Of a DNA stretch of 64,000 nucleotides, positions 48,167 through 59,215 are shown in pieces (position 1 is the first letter of the stretch; each line of letters starts with the position of its first letter). The notes under the pieces were generated by a model that was given only the letters and a program-made list of their open reading frames with translations, did no database searches and was not told where the DNA came from. Source of the stretch: Typha latifolia (lineage: Eukaryota > Streptophyta > Magnoliopsida > Poales > Typhaceae); contig CM034104.1 in the NCBI GenBank assembly GCA_019914945.1, positions 994,501-1,058,500 on the forward strand, in the 5' to 3' direction. A program made the translations under genes and the position numbers.

Positions 48167-50914
48167 TGGATATAACCATTTATTTATTACTTTATGTGGG
48201 CATAACATAACATAAGAATGACCTGATTTGGACCAGACTTGTTGTGTAGCTTCGTTTTTATCGGCTTGACCTTGCAACCATGCTGATGTTATTCAAACCT
48301 AACCTAGAGAGAATCCCATAGACTCGATCAGTAAATATTCTCCCTTCAATGGATCGGATAAAAAAGACTCAGTATCGGTTAGGGAGACCAATCATTCATC
48401 TCTAGTTCAATCATTTTTTCGGTTCGTGTTTGTGTTTGTGTTCGAGTTCGAATGGTCTCAAATGATCTAGACACCGTTCATTGAGAGCTAAATAGACATG
48501 TTTTTTTTGGTTAAATTCCAAAGAATGGACATTATTAATGGTCAAGCGATGCAAGACAAGTACAAAAAGAGGACTTTAATTTGATCATTAGAGCTGCAAG
48601 AAACAACTTGGGTTGTTGGACAACTTGGTCCTTGTTGGAATCCCATGACAAACTCTTGGGTCCCTTGAATAGATGGCAACTTGATTACCCTGATAGAAAA
48701 CTTCAAAAGTTTGTGACTTTGAATGACCCCGCCTAGTTGGGCATGTGTCAATATTGATAGGACAATTGATTGGCAATGTCTTGGGATAATTTTTGGAAAT
48801 GAAATAATAACTATGCATTATCTTGCAAGTTTGTGCTTATATTATAAATTGGTCTAAGTGGTTTTGCCTTGAATTAAAAGTTGTTAATATTTTTATATCA
48901 TTTTATTCTCATATAATTTTTAATAATGTAAATTATTAATTTTTAAAAATTAATTGAAGGAAATTTTCAAAGATTACCTTTGTCGTTCTAATTAACTGAT
49001 TTATTTTATCTTATTCTCTAAATTTAAAATATTTCAACCTCTTCTTCTTTTTTTTCAATATAAGATTGCAAGCGTTAAACTTAGTTATTATCTAAACTAT
49101 CATAATTTAAAAGAATATTTCTTGTTAGTTGGGGTAAAATAAGTCAACAGTTTCACATTAGTCTAAATCATATTGGAGCATTATGATACAAATACTAAGT
49201 TTAAGGATTAATTTAATTTTAGACACCACAACAAGAGAGTAATTTAAAATTTGCCCTATTTTATTTATTCTAATTTCCTTAATTAATTCGATATCGATAT
49301 GGAGCCGTAACAACTAATTTCTAATATATACGTGACAGGATCACGGAAGTGTAATCGCCCACCACCTTTACCGAGTGTCAAATATAGCAGCTAATGGATG
49401 AATTGGTCTATAAATTATTTGAATGATTGGAAAAAGTTTCTTTGATTGCTAGACCTAGTAACTTTAGCAGGACATTACGTACTACACTAAAATAATTGAA
49501 CAAATTAATCATGTCGCGAATGCATGCAAATTATTTCTTAAACTTTATTTATTTGGAACATTTGAAGCACCAAAACCATGTGATATTTGGAAGATGATAC
49601 AAAACCTTTCAACCTTTTGATGGTTATATTCCACAAGACAGCCAAAGGCCCAAAACACATCTCTTTGTCAATACGTCAATTAGTGTATAGCATCACAACC
49701 TATTCCCTTCTCTTAATATTTATCCAAAAATAAGGAATCCAAGACGGAAACATGTTTGGATATGCTCGTTTTGTTTCTGATCGAAAGCATCAATTAAAAA
49801 ACAAAATTAAAAAAAAATTCTCAGAAAAGACTTTATTAAAGAATTCAATTTGGACTCATCAATGGAATTGCAACTTTTAGAGATTTATGGGAAAGTAATT
49901 GGTTTGGGACAAGACCATGGGAAAGTGGATTTTTGTAGCTTCGTTTGGCTAAGATTTATACCAAGTGAGCTTTGCAATTAAATACATCTAGGGGGAAAGA
50001 GGAAAATAATATTCCAAGGTGAGTGAGTTGGAATTGAAAAGTATATAGCTACTACTGCTCCTGTGATAGTTTTAAATATGGGTTTGGTGAGAAAAAAAAA
50101 AGATTCACTTGCACACCCAACCTGGAAAGGTCAACTCATTAATACTTTTCTATGAGTATATTCTATATTACAATGCAATATTTTATGATATGAGAGCATC
50201 ACACACGAATACCGTGAGTGAGGAAGGATGTCTGTTGCTATACTCCACCATGCATCCATGGGTTGCATTGTATGCCACATTCTCCCACATCATCGTCTGC
50301 ATATATGGCCACATGTCATGTATGCTTGCTGACATGAGATGGATGATCCATAGACCATTATTAAGCTAAATCCAAACTGGACGAGACAAGTGGTTGAAAT
50401 CCAAGGCATTCTAGCTCTATGAAATAATCACCAATTTTTAAAAGGAAATATTGCCCCATAAGTTTATTACAGTGGAATGAGATCAACAAGCAAAATATAT
50501 CACCAGAAGTTATAGTCGGAAACAGAAAAAATTAAGAGCCAATAGAGTTTAAAAAAGAAGAAGAAGAAGAAAGAATCAGCTTGACAACAGATGATTGCAT
50601 TAAAGAGTACCCAGGTTGTTGCCTTATTGCCATGCCAAAGAGCAAGATATAAATTGCCATTTGCGAATCAAAGTACAAGGTCTGACAACCCAGAAGCATG
50701 TGAGTGGAAATAAATCATTTTCTCCACGGTTGATTGGCTTCTCTGTCTTTCATGCTGCAAACCAAAATCGTAAATAGAAAAGTTTTTGGCTCAAGAAGTT
50801 TCCTGCTGTTTCACAATTGACTCAGTAAACAAAACAATTGTGATTACATATTCTGATGGCCACGTGCCTCGCAGGCTGCAATAAGATAAGAAAATCTTCA
50901 TCGAAACATTCCTA

Positions 50915-53900
50915 CTAGGGTGAGGAGAAGTTGAACTGTATTCCCGTCTTCCCATGGTCATGCTCAAACTGCTTCAGTATGTAGCAGTAGTTTATCTGGA
51001 AGAAAAGAAAACAATCATGTTAGCAGGAGAAAACCCATGCTACCTCTTTTAGGGAAATTCTAAAAGACATCATAAATTCATAAGAACAAACCTCTAGGCG
51101 GAACAATTTGGTAGGCAAGATTATGCCAAACCCGGCAGAACTTCTAAATGAGTAAAGAAATTTTTGGAAGGAAAAATTCTTAAGCTCATTCTCTGTCAAC
51201 TTAGCAAGATTCCCAGCACAAACAAATGCGTGGCCATGTATACCAGACTCTCTGAATAACTTTAGAGGTAGATCAAATGATAGATCGGCAAAGGCTGTGA
51301 CTGCTGCATCGCCTCCCAGGACATCTCTTCCTGGAGAAGCAGGTGCTTCATCTTTACCTGATCTACTGGGAATAAACCTTCGTGAGTCTGTAGGGCCCAA
51401 TCCTCTTGTTTTGAAACCCAACAATGTGGACGGCCCACTCAAGCTGCAAACCGGAGAAGACTGACCACCCAAGTAGAATCTCTCAGGCAGTGGTGAGACT
51501 AAGTCCTTGAATCCTGCCCCCCATGGCATAATGACGCCTGCTGCTACTCCAACATTAAGAGCAGCATTAAAGAATCCCAAAGGCAAAGCACCTCGAAGAT
51601 CAAACTCCTGTTACAAGGTTTTGCAAACAATATTAAAAATGTAGTCCTCTGAGAAAAGCAGCATCTAAGTTTAATTTTGAGCAGCTATCAAGTTACAACC
51701 ATTCATGAGATGAAATTCAACATCAGGAAATTGGAAAAATATCAGGTAAAGAACACCATGGCTACCAGCATCAGTAAATAACTTTCCATCAATCAAGAAA
51801 AAAAAAGAAGCAGATGCTAACAGTTCCATAAAAACAGAATCAAATAATTCAAGTTAAAACTTTAAGTAGTAAACTAACAGAATTTCTCAGCTGCAGTGTG
51901 GTCTCAATCTGTTCTTTTTTTCATTCCAATCCATCAAATAGTATTCTACAATAAGCCCTTTATTTCTCTTTAATTGGACACCTCTACTTGTCTGATGACA
52001 CTTATCATGAAAATAAATTTAGATATATTGTTAAATATAGTCCATTTACAATACCTATCTTTTCTGGAATTAAAATAACCCTTCATCACATATCCAAATA
52101 GTCTATTATTAACATTGAGCAATCTGCTCGCATTGTTCCTATCCATATCACTGTCCATCTCATCTCTGAGAAGTTAAAGCCACATTTTATTCATCTAAAA
52201 TTGTTGTAACTCAAGATTGATAAAGATTTTCCTGAGCTACTACTAGTTTCTCCATCTGGAGTTGAAACTAACACCTATCGTAAAGAAAGAGAACCTCAAT
52301 TAGAAAGAGATAGTAGAAAGCTCCCCCTGAAGGCAAGTAAATGGAAAATTATGTAACAGGATGGAGAAAAATTGATAATAGATAACATTATCTACCAAAG
52401 TAACATAACCAGAAGCTGCAAACCAATCAATCTTAAGGACCTAATTTCCAACTCTCACTTTAAAGCAAGAAACTGCTTCTTGAACAAGGAAACAACAAAT
52501 CAGATTAACAATCATGTAACAGAAATACAATCACTGCTATCATGACTGTACAGAGGAATAGCCTTCAAAAACTCTACTCTAAGGGCATTGAGATGCCCTC
52601 TTTCAAACCAAAAGGCAGTAGGGACAAAGAAAACTTCAGCTTCAGCAACAACCAGAAACAATATGCATGAAGATCCATAAATCAAGAACCTCTAAGTGAA
52701 TTAGCAGAGGTACATACAAAATACCCTTTAAAGAGGAGTAGGTAGTATGAGACAAAATTTTGATACAGAAGATATATTCCAGAAAAAGCTAAGCTTAGAA
52801 TAAGAAAACTGCTCTTTAACTCTCAATACAATAGATATGATGAAACTTTACCATTTAGTGTTTATCTATGCTGATAGAACAATGGAGAATGTATAACTAA
52901 GCAAATTAAGTTTATTGAGAATCTGCCATAATAAAAGACCAAGAAAGACAGAAAATATACCTGCCGAAAAAACCGCAAGCTCCTGCTATCTGGTCCTAGA
53001 CCACCAACATGAGAAGAAGATAGAAAAGCATATCCACGAGTTGGTCTAAGATGTGAATCCCTCCGATCAATTTTATATGTATATTTTATTGATGACAGAA
53101 GGTTGTGTCCTAACTGCCTCCTTATAGACTTGGATGACATGCGAGATGGATCAGTTAAGGTGCGCCACGTAAGATTATATATTAAGTCATGGTGCGTGGT
53201 CGAAAGCAAACCAAAAGAAAGGCCCATCAGACTTTCTTTATAGGACGAGAACTTCAACCAGTCCTGAGAAAGCAATGACACTCGAGCCATTAAAGGAGTT
53301 GGTATTGCTTTGAATCTTGGCAGGGATATGCCAGCGCTTATCTCTGATGCTTGATCCCACCCATAAGCTCCAGAAGCATCCCAGATGTCAGCATAGCCCA
53401 ATAAGTTTTTCAACTTGAGTGATCCTTCTAGTGTCCAAGCTCGAGACTGCAAAGGATGAAAAATCTTTAAGCAACACACCAAAAACAATCTCGATATAAT
53501 CAGAATAACTAGCATCACCAGCTAATCTGTGTTAACTTTTTCAGGATATTAAGTTCGTGTTAAAACACGTAAAGTATGGGACGCTATATAAGCAATCATG
53601 CAAGACATGATCCATAAGAGAATACCAAAGCTTCAGTGAGGACTATCATGTTGATAATACATCCAGCATGTTCTAATGTTGTAGTAGTTATTCCAGATTT
53701 CACAGAAAAAAAAAGCTTCATTTGGAATCAAGCATGTTGCTTTTTGCCCATCTGTTAATATTTCTGTAAGTTTGATAAAACGCTGGTACTATGTTAAGAA
53801 TTATGATTTATGTATTCCCTCTTTTCCTGCATAACCAAATTTGTAGCATATTCAAGACCACCTAAGAGAACCATCTAGTCAGGCGCATTGAATAATCTGC

Positions 53901-55321
53901 AGAAAGAGCTTGAACTGGGCTTCTTACTTAAATCAAACCAGAGAAAAGGAAATGTTCAGATTCCATGGTGATTGGGCCTATATAAACTAATGAGTGTCTG
54001 CAGATCCATCAAGAGAGCTGTTCATTGAAACCCTAGATATTTTGGGTGTATATTGCAGACAGCTAGAAAAAGAATCCTCAATAGCACAATTTATCCATGT
54101 TAGCCTTCTTTGGGAAACCGAATTAACCTGAGGAAAGCCAACTATGTAAAGACTTGTTGAACTACCTAACAAACCAACAACTTAGTAAATAATAATAAGG
54201 CCATAAAAAAAGAAAAAATTAGAATATAAAATATAAAGACCATCATTATCTAACAGTTTAAATTTTTAAATGTAGTTAGTAAGTTAACATGTATCAAAGC
54301 AGGGGTTAACATATGTTGGTTAAAATATAAAACCTCACCGTAATTAATTCAAGTCTACTTATTGGGCCTATCAAAAAATGTCTCAACCTGAGATGCGAGG
54401 GGGAGTGTTAGCATATAGAATATAAAGATCATCGTTAATTAACAATATAAATTTTTTGAGTAGTTAGTGAGTTATCAAAATGGACATGGCAATTCATGAC
54501 CAAAACACCAAATTGGAGTCCAACGATCAATCAATAGCTGATCAGAAGATTAAAAAAAATCAGCTTCAGACCGGAATATTTTGGCCTGGACTATCTTTCA
54601 ATTTATTGATGCGACTTCAAGAAACAATGGCGCCAATATCAAAAGCTAATTATGTGCAATCACTTCATAATATCCTTCAGAACCCCTTGATATAATTTCC
54701 GATCTAGACTCCACAAACTTTATTTGGGAACTATGATGTCAAAATAGAATCAATTCAGTGATCTAGAAATAGAATCATAAGCCATGAATACTTGCTACAA
54801 ACGAGTGAAGCAGATCTCACCTCCGGCTTCGAGTACACGCCGATGTTACCAGTGAGGGGATTTGCCGCCTCAACTACCTCAATAACGACATTAGTCGTGC
54901 CGGGGAGCTCCGCCGGGCCCGCGTCAAGGGTGATGCTGACCGAATCGAACATCTCCAGTCTCCTCAGCCGCGCATTCGCGAATCCGGCAGCCTGTAGGAG
55001 CTCCTGCATCGTGGAGGCTCGCCGGAAGGCGTCGAGGACCTCGGCCTCGATCACAGAGTCCTTCGTCTTCGAATTGCCCTTGATCACCACGTCATGGACT
55101 CGGAGCCTCACCGGCTCAGTGGAGAGCCGGTGGAACACCGATTTCATCCGCTCTCTCTCGGCGGCACCGTCCAACTGTTGCTCCTCCTCTTCTTCTTCGT
55201 ACTCCTCCTCCTCTTCCTCTTCGTCTTCTTCTTCGCCGACTCCATCGGGGTTGTCTTCGGAGGGCTTTGGCTCTTGTGAGGTAGGGTTAGGGTTCGGATC
55301 GTTGCTTGAGTGGGAAGCCAT
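50915..55321 (-). CDS. SAM50: SAM50/OMP85 mitochondrial outer-membrane assembly protein
   Basis: This is the core beta-barrel of the sorting and assembly machinery, which inserts beta-barrel proteins into the mitochondrial outer membrane. Exons on the minus strand: 55321-54821, 53446-52961, 51607-51092, 50995-50915, all phase 0, giving 527 aa. An acidic N-terminal stretch (about residues 27-48, nearly all Glu) precedes one POTRA-type domain (about 60-165, VRLRVHDVVIKGNSKTKDSV). The Omp85 barrel follows, starting SRAWTLEGSLKLKNLLGYAD and including the lid-loop/strand region LRPTRGYAFLSSSHVGGLGP. The C-terminus GKTGIQFNFSSP is a beta-strand ending, as expected for a barrel. The gene is head-to-head with the BMF3-like gene, 287 bp apart. 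Confidence 0.93.
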
Positions 55322-55570
55322 GGGAGGAGAAGGGTTTGATGCTTCTTTGCTTTAGAGGATCTGAGGAATGGAAGTGGCTTTTTTTGGACTGGGTGAGGGG
55401 AGCGAGAACAAACAGGGCAATGGGCTGGATAGCTTAGATGGGCCAGTCCATGGCCCATGAGATTGATGAATAGTAATAGAGAATTAATAATGAAAATAGT
55501 TGAAGTTAAAGAGCTCCTCCCATCACTCATCTCCGTACCCAAGGCCCAAACAGCGGCGCCATTTCAAATT

Positions 55571-55608
<38 letters not shown>
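55322..55608. promoter_or_regulatory. Bidirectional promoter of SAM50 and the BMF3-like gene
   Basis: Only 287 bp separate the two ATGs. Within it are four site II/TCP elements: TGGGCT at 55421, TGGGCC at 55439, GGCCCA at 55452 and GGCCCA at 55543. No TATA box is obvious. A (TC)n tract (55574-55604) lies just before the BMF3-like ATG. This is the pattern of a shared housekeeping, cell-cycle-linked promoter. Confidence 0.75.
55574..55604. repeat. (CT)n microsatellite in the BMF3-like 5'UTR
   Basis: About 15 CT units end 4 bp before the ATG. Confidence 0.95.
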
Positions 55609-58144
55609 ATGGCGGCCGACTACCAAAAGGAGCTCCTCTCCTCACTCATCTCCGACATCAAGAACTACTCCGGCAGAGACCCTCTTCGTCCATGGATCCA
55701 GTAAGCCAACCCAACCCAACCCTACGGAAAAAATATCATTGTTTTTTAACTTCTTCCGTATTTATTCTAATCCAATCGCCCAACTAATAATTCCTCCTGC
55801 AGTGGAATCCGAAAGATGAAGGAATCCCTACCTCCCCAAATCCTCAAATCCAATCTCCCTCGGTTCCTCCAGAAATGCGCGCAGACCTTCGAATCCGACC
55901 GTAGATATCGAAATGACTCTCGATTCCTCCGAGTTTGGATCGAACTGGTGATGTATTATTTACCCAAATCCCGTTTGCTCTATCTTTTGGGCACCTGTGA
56001 TCTAATCTTTATTCTTTATAGATGGATCATGTGGATGATGCGAAGGTGATTTTGAGAAAGATGGAGAGGAATCAGATTGGGTTAAAAAGGGCATCTTTTT
56101 ATTTGGCGTATGCTTTGTACTATGAGAAGAAGAAGAAATTTGAGAAGGCGGAGAAGATGTACCATTTGGGGGTTCAGAAGTAAGTCCTATTTCTTTTCGT
56201 ACTGCAGTAGAATTAGAAATTTTGGATATACTAGCTGTGCTTTATATCAAGTGTAGAGCTTTCTTGTGTTCTTGATTCTGGTGTGAATTAGGTATTCTCT
56301 GTAAGTTACTTTCGACAGCTTTTATTAACAATTGGTCATTCGGTCCATCAACAAGAATTGAACCTTAACATGACCTGGAAAAGTGAAAGTATGGCAGGTT
56401 TGTAAAATGTTATTGTAATGCAATCATTGTTAGTTTGTAAAATGTTATTGTAATGCAATCATTGTTATATCTTCATAGTGATATATTTATTATGGCTAAT
56501 CAAAATGTTAACTGAAGCTTACATTCACATTGAATTGTTTAATAGTCTCGCAGAGCCTGTTGGTGAGTTACAGAAAGCATACGAGCAATTTCTTCATCGG
56601 ATGGAGCTGTACAAGAAAAGGAAAGCTAAAGTATCGATCTGTTCTCTGATCACATCTAGTTAACTCCTGCAAATACTGTTTCCATTAGGTGCTCATATAT
56701 GCATTCCAGCTGCAGGAAGCTATGTCTAGAGGAAAGAAATCAACTTCGCAGAGTATTAGTCAAGGTGGCCATGCAACTGAGGATGAAGGTTTGCCTTCCT
56801 AGCTTCATCAGTGTTTTCATCATATAATTTTTTCAGTTAAATTTGCAAGAAAATATGCAAGTAACAATAACTCATACAGGGGCCTCCAAGAAAACCGATA
56901 ATCTGATCCACAAGGATTGTGAGATATTCCGAGAGGGGATTACTGAGAATTCGGATATTGCACATTCTAAGGACATGTTTAGGAACATGAATATCACCGG
57001 AGGACGTCCGGGATCTATTGAGGGTGTCTACATGAACTCTATGGAATTAAAAGGTGGTACCATGGAAAAATCAGGAAGCAATTGTCATCCAAAGCATTAT
57101 GCTGATGAAGATCTAGGATCCAAACAAAGTGGTTTACAACCCCGAGGAAGCACTAATATGGATAGTGAAAATTTGAGTTGTAGTGCCAGTGATGACACTT
57201 TTGTCGTGAAGTTTGTAGGTTCTGCTTTTGTTGGCAAGTCTGAAGCGGAAGATGCTTGCCATCATGGTCTAGTGGACCCAACTATAAACATGAAGGAGGC
57301 CATGAGTGCCATCAATAGCATGTTTCAGGAGCCATTGGAGCCAGAACCAATGGTTAGGAGAAGATCACATCAAAACCAACCAAAGATAAACCAAAAGACC
57401 AATGGGTTTGAGATCTTTATTGATGAAGATGGGCCAAACCTATGCACACAAAATCCCAAGAATAACAAAAATGATGTTAAGCATCCTGCCAAACTGCAGC
57501 TCCTCGAGCATGGAAGGGATGCATCAAACAAGCAGACGAAAACAATGTTACAGAAACCATTTGTTGGAGAATTTAAAATACTAGCTGATGATGAGGAAGA
57601 TGAGTATTGTGAAAAATATGACGAAAGAATTGATAGGCATTCAGAAGGATGCAGGCAGCCTGCTCATGACCTGAATGGTTTCTGCTGTGCAAAACCAGAT
57701 GATTGGAATCTTAACTGTTGTGATGATATGAACATGACTAGTTCTGGACTGAAAGAGGATACAGTTATTCAAAGATTTGTTGGATCTGCCGTCTTTGGTG
57801 AACCGAAAGTGGAGAATGCATGCCACCATGGTTTAGTGGATCCAACTATCAACCTGAAAGAGGCTATGGATGACATAAACAGCATGTTTGGAAAGCCATT
57901 AAACTTTTTCAAGGATGAGAAACCGAAGAGAAAGCAAACTAATCCATCATCAAATCCAATATTAGCTACGTGTGGATTCTCTATTTTGGCTGATGACGAT
58001 GTAGAAGAAAATTCAATCGACCTACCTTCATCAAGCACACTCTGCAACAATGCAGGAGAAAGTGATCTATTTGAGCCAACTATTTTTACTAGGGAGGCAA
58101 TGGCTGATATTAATGATATGTTTGGAAAGCCGTTGGACTTTTAA
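55609..58144 (+). CDS. BMF3: BUB1/MAD3 family spindle-checkpoint protein, BMF3-like
   Basis: Exons 55609-55700, 55803-55947, 56022-56179, 56546-56630, 56710-56788 and 56880-58144 give 607 aa. Residues about 5-170 form a Mad3/BUB1 homology region 1 (TPR) domain (WIHGIRKMKESLP, CAQTFESDRRYRNDSRFLRV, RASFYLAYALYYEKKKKFEK). This domain binds kinetochore proteins in BUB1/BUBR1. There is no kinase domain and I see no KEN box, which fits plant BMF3 rather than BMF1 (kinase) or BMF2. The last exon, more than two thirds of the protein, carries a repeated motif DPTIN-KEAM-IN-MF-KPL: residues about 298-343, 486-530 and, shorter, 583-607. Interspersed are GFEIFIDED, EFKILADDE and GFSILADDD. Confidence 0.88.
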
Positions 58145-59215
58145 AATAGATAGGCCGTAAGGTGTCTAAATCCTTCAACAAAAGCCAGATGATTGGAAGC
58201 ATTTGTCTTTGGTCTCCTGATTTTGTGAACAGAATTCTCTGCCCTGATACATGTCTGTTGTTTAGGTATTAGTTGAAGTTTTTACTGTACACTCAGTATG
58301 GTGAGATCTCACAATGATAGATTGGCTAGCTTGCGAGCAGTCTCAGAGGCAGATAAAGTCTTCAACTGTTCAACATGTAGTGGTGTAGTATCACTTGGTG
58401 TTGCTGGTCTTAGCAGAATGTGTTGAGTGCTAACTTTTTCCGGTTGTACATACTAAAGAATGTAAGGGGATTGCAACCCAACTAGTTGGTTGTAATACAT
58501 CTCGAGTTCATGCCTCTCTGTATCCTTTCTTTTAATTACCTATGAAATTGGTGAGGACCTTTTTTTATATGGAAGGACATCACGGTGCAGGGAAGAATGA
58601 TGCCATGATATAGCATTTATCCCGATAACTGAATCATAAACTAGAGCATAAAGATGGGCCTCTGAAAATGGTAATACGTCTGAACTGATCATTGCTGGTA
58701 CTATTCTTATCCAAAAAAGAGTGGTGATCACACAACAAATAAGCCCATACTGATGATTTAACCATTGCGTAATACAGAAGACTAAAATATGAAACAGAAG
58801 GAATCAGGTCTACTTTCCATCAATCAAATGGAAATGAATGTTCTTGTTCAAAAAATGCCTTCGCTCTGTGCCACCAATTATTCCTTATGAGAAACAGGAA
58901 ATGTTATATGTAAGAGCTCTGCAAAGATCTGAACATCATTATATTCAGGATGGTGGCTGCTGCTGTGCAAGCTTTTAGTATCGGAAAAATAAAATAAAAG
59001 AGGACTTAAAAACTGAAAAGCCCCAAGAAAGTGCTAGGCTTCGTGTATACTGTATCCAAAGCTCTATTCAGACTGTACACTTTTCCTTCTTAAGTTACTA
59101 TGAACATAGTGGCAAAGAGTAGGTGCAAAGGTATCAAACAGATAACTAAAAACAATAGGAGGGGAAAGAAACGGGCAATCAATCATTTGCCAATCAGGCT
59201 TCGCCTATTTTGTTA
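58145..59215. other. BMF3-like 3'UTR and intergenic DNA
   Basis: This lies between the stops of two convergent genes, BMF3-like and the LRR receptor. It probably contains both 3'UTRs. Nothing else is recognised. Confidence 0.6.

Larger units (their letters stand above)
47181..50914. other. Gene-free region with microsatellites
   Basis: The first 300 bp are the GARP leader and promoter with a (CT)n run (about 47400-47421). After that I find only AT-rich DNA and repeats; ORFs such as 50109-50369 and 48542-48818 have no family resemblance. Confidence 0.6.

Noticed and set aside
48542..48818. Minus-strand ORFs near 48.5-48.8 kb
   Set aside because: Short, overlapping in two frames, no family resemblance and no splice-linked partners.
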